64,000 nucleotides of DNA from AP-15 sp963737145 (GCA_963737145.1 CAVTRO010000001.1:310001-374000); one strand, 5' to 3'. Numbered from the stretch's first letter, positions 26,289 to 37,729 are shown. Made by a program: numbers and translations. Notes: a model not told the origin generated them from the letters alone.

Positions 26289-29200
26289 TCAGACGCGATG
26301 CGCGTTCTTCAGCTGCTCTTCGGTAATCCCGATTGCATGCTCGAGCCGAGCTCCCGGCAACGTCGCTCCCCAAAGTGAGGCTCCGGTGAGATCGGCGTGG
26401 TTGAGATTGGCATCCGAAAGGTCGGCGTGGTCCAGCTTGGCTCTTTGAAGGCCGGCGTAGCTCAGATCTGCATCACGTAAATTGGCTTGCCAGAGCGAGG
26501 CCGCTTCCATTTGTGCATGCCGCAGATTGGCGCCACACAAGCGCGCGTGATCCAGATTCGCGCCTTGCAGATTGGCGTGGCTGAGATCCGCCTCCCGAAG
26601 ATCGGCGCTCCACAGCGAGATGCCCTGCAGCTTGGCACGCGAAAGGTCGGCTTTTTTGCCGCTTTGCCCGCCGGTGTCCAGCCAGGCACGGTGGTCGGCA
26701 AGCACCGCCTGCAGCTGGTCCAGCGGCATCTCTCTGAGCACCGGACGATCTCTTGCTCTTCGCTGTTCCACCTTGATCCCGCCAAAGCTTGCTCGCGCTG
26801 GCGCGAGAACCACGACTGGCATATCTCCCAATACCGCTGCTGCCCTGATGCCCTCGCCGCGGCGCTCTATGACGCGCCCACTGAAAAGATCACGCCAATG
26901 CGTCTCACCGCCCGCCGCCTGCGGCCAGGGGATCTCGGTTCCGGTCCAATCCGGTTCGGCCTCGCAGCGCACTGGAAAGCGCCCAGCTGCAACCACCAGC
27001 GCGTCCTCCTCATGGCATCGGGCAAAGGCGCAGATCTGGTCGGCTCTGGAGCCGGTTGAGATGAGTGACTCGTATCCTCCCCGCGCAAACAGCATCGGAT
27101 TATCGCGGCGGTAGGCCAGCAAGCTAGCGATGACGGCCAGTTTCACACGGCCATCGGGCCAATTTTCAAGCATGTCGAGCATCGCGGTGCAGCGGTCTCG
27201 CTCCAATAGCGCCGCTGTCTCTTCGAGCAGTTCAATGCGCCTTCCGTAGTCGACCGGCCGCCGGTTGTCGGGATCGACCAGGCTCAGATCCCACAGTTCC
27301 GCCCCTTGATAGATGTCCGGCATTCCTGGCACGGTCAGCTTCAAGGCGGTTTGAACCAAGCTGTTGCGCACGCCGAGCCGCGCAACGCGTTCCTGGAACG
27401 GCAAAAATGCGCTGAGAAATGCATTGGGCCGCGACACGTCGAGCGCATCCCGCACAAAACCCTGCATCGCATCTTCATAAGCCGTATTCGGCGACGCCCA
27501 GGTGGAGTGCAGCTTCGCCTCACGGATGGACTTGACCATTGCCCCTTCGATCCGCTCCGCGAAGGCGCGCAGTTTCTTTGGATCGGGGTCCTCGATGCCG
27601 GCGAGATCAGCCGGCCAGGCGCCGATCAGAAGCTGGTAGAAGAGGTACTCGTCATTGCGATCTGGCGGCGCCGTGCCCTCGACGTCGCCGCGGCGGGCGC
27701 GCACCATCCGGCTCCAGGTCTGAACCTGCCGAGCCCAGTCGTCGGGCATCTCCGACAGCACGGCAAGGCGCGCGCGGGTGTCTTCGCCGCGCTTGGTGTC
27801 GTGGGTCGAGGTGCCCAGCATGGCATGTGGCCAGCGTTCCGCGCGCTGCGCATTGGCTCTGTGAAAAGCGGCCAATGTCACACCGAAATTGTCGGGATGC
27901 CCGCCTACTTCGTTCAACGCGACGAAGCGGTTGTAACGATAGAAAGCGGTGTCCTCGAGACCCTTCGCCATAACGGGGCCACTGTATTGCTGCACGCGCA
28001 TTGCAAACCGGACGACCGATTGCCGGCTGAAGCCGCTGCGTGGCTGGGCCACCAGGTCGGTGGTCAAAAGCCGGTGCAGAAAATCGAAAACGCTCGGATC
28101 GATGTCCGGCTCATTGCGCCGGGCGGTAGCCACTGCCCAGTCGATATCGCGCCGGTCCGCTTCTGTCGGGTCGGCAGCGCCATCGACGTAGGTGCGGTAC
28201 ACCGGGAAGCAGGCGATAATCTCCTTCAATCCTCGCTGCAGGATGTTGCGGGTGAAATCAGCCGTTCGCGGGTTCTGCCGCGCGACCCGCCCCGCATCGC
28301 GGGCGAGGACGTTGAGTTCGCTCGCCATCTCATCGAGCATGATGCGGATCTTGCAGTCGCGCACGATCTCGCCGAAACCGCGGTGCTCGCCGGAAAAATC
28401 CATGTAGCTTTGCGTAAAGCGGTCCTCGCTCGGATGGATCAACCAGCAAGCCGAGCACGAGATTGGCGAATTCGTAGCCGGTGGTGCCCTCGACCGGCCA
28501 ATCCTCGCGGAGCGACTCGTGCCGAGCGAGGATCTTCTCGACGATAAGGTAGAACGGGCTCGGCGCATGTTCGCGCAGACGCAGCAGATAGCCCTTTGGG
28601 TCCAGCAGCCCGTCGACATGGTCGATGCGCAGACCATCGAGCACGCCCTCGTGCAACAGCTTGAAAACGAGGCGGTGCGCGTGCTCGAACAGCTCCGGCA
28701 ATTCCATGCGCAAGCCGGCGAGCTCGTTGATGTTGAAGAAACGGCGGTAATTGATGTCATCTGCGGCAACGCGGAAATACGCGGCGCGCCAGTACTGGTC
28801 CTCGATCAGGGCGTTTAGCTCGCGCCAAGTCTCCAGCCGCCCGGGCTCGCCGTTGATCCGCTCGAGCGCGCCCTGCACGGCTTGCTCCACATCACTGTGC
28901 TCCCTCGCCAGCGCGCCGAGCTCGGACTGCAAATCCTTGGCGCGCTGCGCAATGCGCGGTCGCCAGTCCGGCAGGTCGGAAAAGGCGTCACCCAATCGTT
29001 CGAGCTCCGGGTGCTCGTCGCCGAGCACCCGATGATAGTGCAGGGGGCAAATCGGCAGCTTGTGCGTGTCGTAGGCCCATACGGCGAAGCCGCCGGTCTC
29101 CGGTTCGAAGCGGAGCACGAGCTGGCCCAATTCCAGCACTGCCCCGTACTGGTCGCCAAGGAACGGCACCAGCAGCTTGTCACGCAAATAGCGTCTGTCG

Positions 29201-29583
29201 GGGTCCCAATCGATGTCGAACCAGCCGGCGTATTCGGACGCTGGGCCCCACTCCAGCACGTCGAGCCACCACGGGTTATCGGAGCCGCCAACTCCCATGT
29301 GGTTGGGCACGAAATCGACCACTTGGCCGAGACCGCTGTCGCGAAACGCCGTCACCATGTCGCGAAACGCCGATTCGTCGCCGAGCTCCGGATTGAGCTG
29401 GCCGTGGTCGACGATGTCATACCCGTGGATGCTGCCCGGCCGCGCTTTCAGGTAGGGCGAGGCGTAAACGTGGCTGATGCCCAGGCGCGCCAGATAGGGA
29501 GCCAGAGCCGCGGCGTCCCGGAAACCGAAGCCCTTGTGGAATTGCAGGCGGTAGGTCGCCCGGGGGATCGGTGTTTCAGACAT
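26289..29583 (-). CDS. treY: Malto-oligosyltrehalose synthase with pentapeptide-repeat C-terminal tail (one frameshift)
   Basis: TreY turns the reducing end of maltodextrins into a trehalosyl unit. GH13 marks: YRLQFHKGFGFRDAA, ISHVYASPYLKARPGS, VVDFVPNHMGVGG, LDGLRIDHVDGLLDP (nucleophile Asp) and GTSTHDTKRGEDTRARL near the end of the barrel. A frameshift near 28433 splits it after GTTGYEFANLVLGLL. Unusually the frame does not stop after the family's normal end (GDMPVVVLAPA) but goes on for about 150 residues: MPLDQLQAVLADHRAWLDTGG, then A(D/N)LxxA-type pentapeptide repeats (ADLREADLSHANLQGANLDH and so on). No stop or clear RBS separates them. ATG at 29583 overlaps the malQ stop by 8 bases. 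Confidence 0.88.
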
Positions 29584-31749
29584 TTCTGGAGCCGCGCTCG
29601 GACCGGAAGATCTTGGCGATGTCATTAAAGCGTGGCCGGGCGGCGAGTTCCTCCAGGGTCATCGACAAGCGGCGCCGCCAATTCGGGTGCTCGTCGGAAG
29701 TGGCCGGAACGTTCACCGGATCAGCCTCGTCGGTGAGGTCGTCGATTTGCGCCATCGCAAGAACTGACGGTGTGCGGGCGAGAAAGACATGCGCCGCCCG
29801 GGCCAATGCAGGGACGTCCGGCTCGCCATCCTCAGGCAACAGTCCCTCGCGACGGAGCGCCTCCAGAAACTGCACCCGATCACGCTCGCGCGCCTGACGC
29901 TGGCGCGATCCCTCGCCTGGCTCCGGGAAGAGGCCGAGTTGTTGCTTCAGATCGAGGTCGCGCCCTTCCCACCAGCCGCGCAGTGTCGGCAGGTCGTGGC
30001 TGCCGACGATGGCCAGGGCCAAGTCTGGGTAGGCGCTCGGTGGCAGGAAAGCGCCGGCCTCGGGCTCCCGCTCGAAGAACAGCACACGGTAGGAAAGGAT
30101 GTTCGCCTCGGCCATGCGCTCGCGGAAACCCTCCGGCACGGTGCCGAGATCCTCGCCGACGACGAGGCAGCGGTGGCGATGGCTTTCGAGCGCGAGAATG
30201 CCGATGAGGTCCTCCATCGGATACCGGACATAAGCGCCCGCCGAAGGCTTATGGCCCTGCGGTACCCAGTAGAGGTGCTGCAGGCCCATCGCATGATCGA
30301 TCCGCAATCCGCCTGCGTGGCGCATATTGGCGCGAACGAGCTCGATGAAGCTGCGATATCCCTCTTCGCGCAGCGCACGCGGATGGAAGGGGGGCAACCC
30401 CCAGTTCTGCCCGGCTGGATTGTAGATGTCCGGCGGCGCGCCGACCTGAGCTCCGGATACCACGGCAGCCGCATTGGCCCAGGTCTCGGCGCCGGCGCGA
30501 TCGGCGCCGACCGCCAGGTCGCGATAGAGTCCCACCGCCATCCCGCGCTCCTCGGCCGTTGCTGCCGCAGTGGCTAATTGCTCGTCAGCAATCCATTGCC
30601 GCCAGGCTATGAAATCCAAGCGATGCCGGTTCTCTTTCGCGAAGCATGCGACGGCGGGCGAGGCCGGGTCGCGGTATTCCTCTGGCCAGGCGTGCCAGTC
30701 GGCGTGGGACGGTTCTTCGTGCGCGAAGTGCTCGCGCAACGCCAGAAAAAGGCAGTTGCGTTCCAGCACCTCGCCGCGCTCGCGCCGGAACGCTTCGAAA
30801 GCGCGCCAGCGCGCGCGATTTGCCGAACTCCGGCAGGCGTCGAACAGCCTTTCGAGAACCGAGAGCTTGATCGCGGCGACCCCGGCGTAGTCCACAAGGT
30901 GCTTGGAACGGCAAGCTTGCACGTCCTGCCCAAAGTTCCCGGATGCGATCAGCTCCCGCGTCTCCGGGCAGTCCAGCAACTCGGGGACCGCGGTCACGTC
31001 GATGTTGAGGATGTTCAGCAGCAGACGGCTCGACGGCGAATACGGACTGGCGTGCTCGGGATCGTCGGGGAACATCGCGTGCAGCGGGTTGAGGCCAACG
31101 ACGTCGCCGCCGCGATCGGCGGCCAGTTCGACCAGCTGCCGCAGGTCACCGAAATCACCGATCCCCCAATCGGTACCCGAGCGCAGCAGGTAAAGCTGCG
31201 CGGCAATGCCCCACAGCCGCCGGCCCTCGGTTAACGCCGGCGGCAGCCAGCATTTGCCGGGCGTCACCACGAGCATCATCGAGGCATCGCCCGGTTCGAC
31301 CGCTCAGATAATGATAGCCCCAGGGCAAGTCGGCTGGGGGCGGCAACCGTCGGCGCTCCAGCGGTGTTCCATCGACGCTGCGGGCAGCGATCAGTTCGAG
31401 TTCACCAAACGCAATGCGCCCTGTTCGCTCGGAACCATCCTCGAGCGTCAGACGCCAGGTGATCTCGCCGGTGCCCGCAGGGAGAACCAGCTCGACGGCA
31501 GGAACGCCGGTATCGGCTCGCAACACCTGCACGATAGGAAGGGAGCGCAGCCACTCGGCCCGGTCCAAGTCCTCGAGTGCAGTGCGCGCCTGCGCTTCGT
31601 CTGCAGCCTCTACTCCCATTGCAGCCAAGAGGCTGCGTTTTGTGTCGCTACTGGTCTCTACGATTTCGCCTTTGGCATTCCGGAACTGGGACTCAATCCC
31701 CATGCGTTCCGCCAGCTCGTCCAAGGCAGAGTTGGCAGGCTCGTGCCGC
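29576..31749 (-). CDS. malQ: 4-alpha-glucanotransferase (amylomaltase; one frameshift)
   Basis: Transfers glucan segments between maltodextrins, feeding TreY/TreZ with suitable chains. GH77 features: RLWGIAAQLYLLRSGTDWGIGDFGDL, NPLHAMFPDDPEHASPYSPSS, LRIDHAMGLQHLYWVP (nucleophile Asp), VVGEDLGTVPEGFRERM (acid/base Glu), and GSHDLPTLRGWWEG (third acid). The N-terminal part (ALDELAERMGIESQF, TKRSLLAAMG) is in a different frame, joined by an indel near 31303, and runs without a stop from the treZ frame; no ATG precedes it, so the start is undefined. The stop overlaps the treY start (ATGTCTGA). Confidence 0.88.
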
Positions 31750-33533
31750 CGGGCCTCCTCGATAGACCAGCGAACCGTCCAAGGCCCAAAAAGGCCGTCA
31801 GGTGCAGCCTCGCCCTGCTGCCAGAGCACGCGGCCGGGTTCGAGCGAAAATCCCGGTGCCGGCGTGGCTGCCAGGTTTGCAGCCAATGCTAGCGTGTCAT
31901 CACCGCCGAGCCGCCACCGCACGACGACCGCGCCATCGCCGAGCACCTCGTATCGGCCGCCGGCTTGGATCGCCGACAGTCGGGGCATGATTTCGGCGCG
32001 CCGTATTGCCAATATCCGGCGATACCAATCCACCCATCCGGAGTGCGGGGACCGCTCGATGTCCTCCCAGTCTAGCTTGGCGGAGGCGAAGGTCTCCTCA
32101 GCCATTGGGTCGGGGATGCGCTCGCGCATCGCCGGATCCTGAAATTCCGGGAAACGTGCAAACTCCTCGCGCCGACCCTTGCGCACGGCATCGGCAAGCT
32201 CCGGTCCGAAATCGCAGAAGAACGGAAAAGGCTGCGCCGCGGCCCACTCCTCGCCCATGAACAGCATCGGAATCTGCGGCAGCAGCAGATAGACCGCCGC
32301 GATCGCGCGCACAGCAGCGGCCGGTGCGAAATTTGTCACCCGATCACCGAATGCCCGATTGCCGATCTGGTCATGGTTCTGAATGAACGCGACAAATGCA
32401 GTCGGCGGCAGGTCGGCGCTCGGCGTGCCCCGCGGTCTCCCGCGATACGGCATCAGCTCGCCCTGAAAGGCGAAGCCCTCCGCGAGAGCCCGGCCCAGCT
32501 TGTCCGTATCGCCCTTGTAATCGGCGTAATAGCCCTTCGTCTCGCCGCTCGCGGCCACATGCAGAACGTGGTGGGCGTCATCGTTCCATTGCGCCGTGTA
32601 CCAGCGCGGCTCGCCATGCTCGTTGCGCGCCAAACGTTCCGCCTGGTTCTCTTCGTTCTCCAGGATCAGGTGGATATGCCGGTCGGGCGCCGCCGCGCGT
32701 ACCCGCTCGGCAAGCTCCTCGAGCAGGTGCTTCGGGCTGTCGTCGAGGATCGCATGCACCGCGTCCAGCCGCAGGCCATCGAGGTGGAACTCCTCGATCC
32801 AGTAGAGCGCGTTGTGGATGACGAATTCGCGCACCGGGCCGCTGTCGGGCCCGTCGAAATTGATCGCAGAGCCCCATGGCGTCTTGTGACGCTCGGTGAA
32901 GGTTTGCGGCGCGATCGGGTGGATGTAGGCGCCATCCGGGCCGAAATGATTGTAGACGACGTCGAGCAGTACCATCAGCCCGCGGTCATGGGCGGCTTCG
33001 ATCAGCGCCTTCAGGTCGTCGGGCCGCCCATAGGAAGAATCCGGGGCGTAGGGCAGCACCCCGTCGTACCCCCAGTTCCGGCGGCCGGGGAAGTCACCGA
33101 TCGGCATGATCTCGAGCGCGGTAACGCCAAGTGCAACCAGATGATCGAGCTTTCCGATCGCGGCGCGAAACGTGCCCTCCGGCGTAAAACCGCCGATGTG
33201 CAGCTCGTAGACAACTGCCTCCTCCCAAGGGCGGCCGCTCCAATTGGCGTCGCGCCAAGCATAGGCGGCCGGATCGACGACTTCGCTCGGCCCGTGCACA
33301 TCTTCCGGTTGATAGCGCGAGGCCGGGTCTGGCACACGCAGGCCATCCGGCAACACGAAGCGGTATCGCGTACCGGCGCGGGCGCAATCGGTGACGAGTT
33401 CGTGCCAGCCCGCGCCGGTCGCCCGCATCGCGACCGTCTCGCCGTCGAGCTCGATCTGAACCTCCCGGTGGGGCGGCGCCCAGAGGCGAAAGCGCACCCT
33501 GCCGTCAGCCTGCAGCTCGGCGCCGAAGGGCAT
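31750..33533 (-). CDS. treZ: Malto-oligosyltrehalose trehalohydrolase, in frame with maltokinase
   Basis: Releases trehalose from the maltooligosyl-trehalose made by TreY. Starts near an internal ATG at 33533 (MPFGAELQADGRVRFRLWAP), then the GH13 barrel: VVYELHIGGFTPEGTF, MPIGDFPGRRNWGYDGVLPY, VLLDVVYNHFGPDGAYI, LDGLRLDAVHAILDD (nucleophile), LILENEENQA (acid/base Glu) and FIQNHDQIGNRAFGDR (third Asp), with LFMGEEWAA. There is no stop between it and the maltokinase upstream nor the malQ N-terminus downstream (join near SIEEARRHEP). GAGGAGG inside its end would make a good RBS for a separate malQ. Confidence 0.9.
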
Positions 33534-35120
33534 GCGGTGCGTGCGCGCCGCTACAAGGGCGGTTTCCGTGTCGAGAAGCGCCAGGACGCCGCGCAGTGGG
33601 ATCGCGACCCAGTCCGGCCGATTGGCGAGCTCGTACGCGACTTCGTAGAGCGCCTTTTCGAGCATAAAGAACCGCACGACCTGTTCGGCATCCGCGCGGT
33701 CCGCCGGGCAGAAGCTGCTGCCGCGCGCAGCCTCGAAATAGGCATCGAGAAAGGCCCGCGACGCGTCTGCCTCCCACGCCGCAAGCCGCCCTTCAGCGGC
33801 ATCCCATTCTGCCCGAGAAAGATCCTGCGGCAATGCGCGGCTGGCCGCTGCGGCGGCGTAGGCGAAGGAGCGGAGCATGCCGGCAACATCCCGCAGCGCG
33901 GCATGCTTTGCGCGGCGCTCCGCCAATGGCCGCAGCGGCTCACCCTCGAAGTCGATGATTATGGCATCCTCGCCGGTAACCAGCACTTGGCCGAGATGAT
34001 AGTCGCCGTGGTGCCGCGTTTTCGCGAATGCTGGGACCTCGCCCAGCATCGCCTGCAGCCGCTCGACCACCTCGTCGCGGCGCTTTAGCAGCGCCTCGGC
34101 AAGATCGCGATCCTGCGGCGCGAGCTTTGCTGCGTCGGCAAGACCATCTAGCGCGCGACGGGCGGTGGCCTGCGCGGCCGCGATCCACGATTGGATGTCG
34201 TTGGCCTGTACCCGCTCGGGCCGGAATGCCGGTTCGTCCGTGTCGCTTTCAAACGCGGCGTGCATTTCCGCGGTACGCCGGCCGAGTCGCCTGAGCCAGC
34301 GCGCGGCTTCATCGAAAGCTTCGCCCTCGCCAGCCTCTGCCCCGCGTGCGAGCCGCTCGAGCATCCACGACCAGCCGTCGCCCTCATTGGGAACGAATGC
34401 TTGCAGTATCGAGAGGGTCATGGCCCCGGCACCCGAGGCCGCGCCATCCAGCTCCGCCCAGCAGAGCAGCGACGGGATAGCGGTGAAGCCCGCCGCCTCG
34501 GTCAGGAACCGGCTCACTTCCAATTCGGGGTGGACGCCGCTCTCGAGCTTTCGGATCACCTTTAGGATTGCGCCATCGCCGATGCGAATCGAGGTGTTCG
34601 ACTGCTCGGCGCTGCCCCGGCGAATGGCCCAGCCGCCTCCCGGTTCCAGCCCTGCTTGCGCCAATTGCTCGGTCCGCTCCGTGCGCAGCCGCACTGAGTC
34701 GGCAGTTTCGCCCTCGCCCCGCAGCAGCAAATCGATCCAGACGCGGACAAATGCGTCCACAGAGAATGCCTCCACCACCCGCATTTCCCCGCCGCTTTCG
34801 GCTGGCTGCGCTGCGATTACCTGCGTCGGGTCTGCTTTCTCCTGTGGAACAAGCGCCAGTGGCACGAAGAGGTGGAGCGGCGGCTGTCCCGGCGGCGTGA
34901 CTCGCCAGACGGCAACGGCCGACGGCACGCCGCAAGACGGAAATGGGAGAAGCACCGAGAGCGCAACATCGGGCGTGCCCGAATTCTTCGCGGGATACCA
35001 ACGCTGTCGTCCGAGAAACTCCGGCAACTTGGATTCGGCGAGAGTTTCCAGCCCTGAGGGCCACTCTCTAGTCACCGGCTCCTCGCCGGTGTCAGCTGAA
35101 TGGTGAGAAGGGTATGGCAC
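33534..35120 (-). CDS. Maltokinase (Mak/Pep2 type), in frame with treZ
   Basis: About 529 residues. Makes maltose-1-phosphate from maltose, normally for the GlgE route. LPEFLGRQRWYPAKN is the N-terminal lid seen in Mak and TreS-fused kinases; TRHHGDYHLGQVLV holds the catalytic Asp (HGDxHLGQ) and IIIDFEGEPLRPL the metal-binding DFEGEP. It ends YELANRPDWVAIPLRGVLALLD, the usual end of maltokinases, and then passes without a stop through TETALVAARTHR into TreZ. ATG 35120 or the nearby GTG could start it. TreS, its usual partner, and GlgE are not in the window, so its role beside treYZ is open. Confidence 0.82.
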
Positions 35121-35235
35121 GGCGGACCTGCGGCCGGGTTCCGGAGCAAAAACGGTCCGCCGCCCAAGCGTTCTGATTCGGGGAGAATGGAGTCGCGCGC
35201 CGGATCAAACGCCTCTGCGCGATCGCGATTAGCCG

Positions 35236-35508
35236 CTAGCGTCCGCTAGCGTTTTGGCCATTCGTGCTGGTTGCGCCCATGCCGGATCCCTGGTTCTGCG
35301 TCGCTTGCTGACGTGCATGCTTGCTGGCTTCATGATGGCCGATCACACAACCGGCGCCGGCCCCCAACACCCCGTGATGACCCGCGAAGTGGCCCGCGAC
35401 CCCACCGACCGCTGCGCCCTTCAGGCAACCCGCCGCGTTTGCCCCCGAAGACATAATGCCGGCCGTCAGCGCAAGAGCCAAACCCGCAGCCATCAAATTC
35501 CATTTCAT
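35236..35508 (-). CDS. Small exported glycine-rich protein
   Basis: A 90-residue protein: signal peptide MKWNLMAAGLALALTAGIMSSGANA, then GGVAGHFAGHHGVLGAGAGCVIGHHEASKHA, a short glycine-zipper-like hydrophobic stretch spaced by His and Gly, and a polar Gln/Asn/Ser tail. RBS-like GGGAAA precedes ATG 35508. Similar proteins are common in proteobacteria next to stress or envelope genes and have no set role. Divergent from the DUF2125 gene. Confidence 0.7.
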   Translation of the reverse strand: MKWNLMAAGLALALTAGIMSSGANAAGCLKGAAVGGVAGHFAGHHGVLGAGAGCVIGHHEASKHARQQATQNQGSGMGATSTNGQNASGR

Positions 35509-35642
35509 CGCATTTCCCTTATCGCAGGAGTGAACGCCCTCTGGGTCAAACAGACGGAACAAAAAAAGATCCCATTGCCGTGCTCACGAACCCGATGATC
35601 ATCCGGCGTGGCCGAGAAGGGACGGACGGTCTAAAAACGCAC

Positions 35643-36671
35643 ATGCCCCGCTCGACGCGTTTCGGCCTTGTGATCCTTGCCGCGCTGCTGGTAACGGCGG
35701 GCGGCTATACTGCGTATTGGTTCCTCGTCGCCCGCCGCATCGAGGCTGGCATCGCCGACTGGGCCCTATCGCAACGGGCCGACAAGGTCGAGCTCTCTTG
35801 GCAAAAGATGCGGGTCAGCGGTTACCCGGCGGCGTTTCGGTTCGATCTCGGTTCCGCGGCGCTGCGCGACGGCGCAATTACGCCTTCCCCTGAGTTTCAT
35901 GTCCCCGTGCTCTCCGGCACCGCCCGCCCCTGGGATTTTGCCGATTGGCGGCTCGCGGCGCCCGAAGGCTTCATGGTCGATTTCACCGCTGCCGGCGGAC
36001 GCACGCCGGCAAAGCTAGTTGCGCAGACCGCCGACGGGGTCGTCTCGATTGGGTCCGATGGCGGTTGGACCCTGTGGCTGACCTTAGGGGGAACTAAAGT
36101 CGAGGCGGGAACTCCGGTCCTCGTCGGTTCAGCCCATGCCATGGTCACCGTTCCGCCGAGACCACCGCATAGGCATGCCGACCCGGTGATGGCGCTCGCG
36201 GTCGAGGCGAGCCAGATAAAGTTGCCGCTCGCGGTCGGGCCGTTAGGGGATGCAATCGACGAGCTCGATTTCGGCGCGGCAGTGAAGGGTGTCATACCGG
36301 GCGGCAAGCTGCCCGATGCGCTGGCTGCCTGGCGAGATGCCGGCGGCAAGATCGAGCTCGACAATCTGCGACTGAAATGGGGCGCCCTCGATGCGACCGC
36401 GGCCGGGTCGATCGCCCTCGACCCGGAGCTCCAGCCGACCGGCGGCTTCTCCGGAGCGATCCAGGGATACGACCAGATACTGACGGCTCTCGTACAGAAC
36501 GGTCAAATGCGAGCCAGCGATGCCGGGCTCGCGCGCATCGCGCTGACGTTCCTCGCCAAGGCCGGACCCGACGGCAGACCGGAAATCAGGACCGCATTCA
36601 CAATCCAGAACGGACAGATGTTCCTTGGACCGGCAAAGCTCGGCAGACTACCCCACATCACCTGGGAATAG
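35643..36671 (+). CDS. DUF2125 family membrane-anchored periplasmic protein
   Basis: About 342 residues from ATG 35643: one N-terminal helix (FGLVILAALLVTAGGYTAYWFL), then a beta-rich domain. The pattern ARRIEAGIADWALSQRADKVELSW followed by RVSGYPAAFRFDLGS, and DALAAWRDAGGKIELDNLRLKWGALDATAAGS, is that of DUF2125, an alphaproteobacterial family of unknown role. An upstream in-frame ATG (35580) would put 21 polar residues before the helix and is less likely. It is convergent with tyrA, 29 bases apart. Confidence 0.78.
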   Translation: MPRSTRFGLVILAALLVTAGGYTAYWFLVARRIEAGIADWALSQRADKVELSWQKMRVSGYPAAFRFDLGSAALRDGAITPSPEFHVPVLSGTARPWDFADWRLAAPEGFMVDFTAAGGRTPAKLVAQTADGVVSIGSDGGWTLWLTLGGTKVEAGTPVLVGSAHAMVTVPPRPPHRHADPVMALAVEASQIKLPLAVGPLGDAIDELDFGAAVKGVIPGGKLPDALAAWRDAGGKIELDNLRLKWGALDATAAGSIALDPELQPTGGFSGAIQGYDQILTALVQNGQMRASDAGLARIALTFLAKAGPDGRPEIRTAFTIQNGQMFLGPAKLGRLPHITWE

Positions 36672-36699
36672 CCCCGGGGAATAACCGCGGCGAGCGCTC

Positions 36700-37572
36700 T
36701 CAGGCCTGCTTTGCTTCGATGATCGACCGGCGGATCGCGCGGGTGCGGGTGAAGAGTTCCTGCAATTTATCGCCTTCGCCCCACCGGATGGCGCGCTGCA
36801 ATGCCGTCAAATCCTCGGTGAAGCGCTGCACGATTTCGAGCACCGCTTCGCGATTGTTGAGAAAGATGTCGCGCCACATGACCGGGTCGGACGCGGCGAT
36901 GCGGGTGAAGTCGCGAAAGCCGCTGGCCGAGAACTCGATGACCTCGGATTTGAGGCTCTCCTCGAGGTTGGTCGCGGTGCCGACGATCGTGTAGGCAATC
37001 AGATGCGGCAGATGCGAGGTCATCGCGAGCACCTTGTCGTGATGGTCGGCGCTCATCGTGACAACGTTCATCCCGAAGCCCTCCCACATCCGGCCGACCG
37101 CGGCCACCACCTCGGGCGCCGTCTGGGGCGGCGGCGTCAGGATGCACCACCGGTCGCGGAACAGCTCGGCAAAGCCGGATTCGGGTCCGGAATGCTCGGT
37201 CCCGGCGACGGGGTGGCCGGGAACGAAGTGGACGCCGCTCGGGACATGGGGCTGCAGGTCGCGGATCACGGCCTGCTTGACCGAGCCGACATCGGTCAAG
37301 ATCGCATTGTCCTTCAGCGCCGGCGCGATCCTCTCGCCAATTTCGGCATAAGCGGAGAGCGGCGTCGCGACAACCACGAGATCCGCTCCCGCGGCGGCCT
37401 CTGCCGGGTCATGCGTCGTTGCGTCGGCAATGGCCAGCCGCCGCACTGTGGCCAAGGTCTCGACTCGCCGCGCGCAAGCAATGATTTCGGTCTCGGGGCT
37501 GTCCCGGCGCAGCGCCCGCGCGAGCGAGGACCCGATCAACCCGATCCCGATCAGCGCCACACGGTCGAACAT
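36700..37572 (-). CDS. Prephenate/arogenate dehydrogenase
   Basis: Oxidative decarboxylation of prephenate (or arogenate) on the way to tyrosine. FDRVALIGIGLIGSSLARALR is the NAD(P)-binding Rossmann start; ADLVVVATPLSAYAEI, LTDVGSVKQAVI, FVPGHPVAGTEHSGPESG and the His-containing DHHDKVLAMTSHLPHLIAY are family blocks; FRDFTRIAASDPVMWRDIFLNNR closes it. 290 residues, no C-terminal ACT domain. ATG 37572 (MFDRV) is chosen over 37584 because it puts the Rossmann motif at the normal distance. Last gene of the chorismate mutase-hisC-tyrA operon. Confidence 0.9.
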   Translation of the reverse strand: MFDRVALIGIGLIGSSLARALRRDSPETEIIACARRVETLATVRRLAIADATTHDPAEAAAGADLVVVATPLSAYAEIGERIAPALKDNAILTDVGSVKQAVIRDLQPHVPSGVHFVPGHPVAGTEHSGPESGFAELFRDRWCILTPPPQTAPEVVAAVGRMWEGFGMNVVTMSADHHDKVLAMTSHLPHLIAYTIVGTATNLEESLKSEVIEFSASGFRDFTRIAASDPVMWRDIFLNNREAVLEIVQRFTEDLTALQRAIRWGEGDKLQELFTRTRAIRRSIIEAKQA

Positions 37573-37599
37573 CCTTTCGCTCAAGGTCTGGCCCCGAAT

Positions 37600-37725
37600 G
37601 ACACGGCAGAGACACTGCCGTCACCCCCGCGGAAGCTGGGGTCCAGGGGTGCAACGGCAGGAGCTTGCCGGTTCTGGGTTCCCTCATTCGCGGGAATGAC
37701 GGGGTGGGCGGCGCAGCTCGGGGGT
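37600..37725. repeat. Long imperfect inverted repeat between hisC and tyrA
   Basis: GTCACCCCCGCGGAAGCTGGGGTCCAG at the left and TTCGCGGGAATGACGGGGTG at the right form the outer arms, with GGCAGGAGCTTGCCGGTTC inside. Elements of this wording (GTCATTCCCGCG..) are widely scattered in alphaproteobacterial genomes. It separates two genes of one operon, so it must be read through. Confidence 0.6.
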
Positions 37726-37729
37726 TTCA

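Noticed and set aside
28450..28769. Ser/Cys/Thr-rich N-terminal extension of the treY C-terminal frame
   Set aside because: It is the wrong frame over the normal TreY sequence; a frameshift near 28433 explains it.
32373..34088. 571-codon plus-strand frame opposite treZ and maltokinase
   Set aside because: Catalytic motifs of both enzymes are on the minus strand; the plus frame is their mirror.
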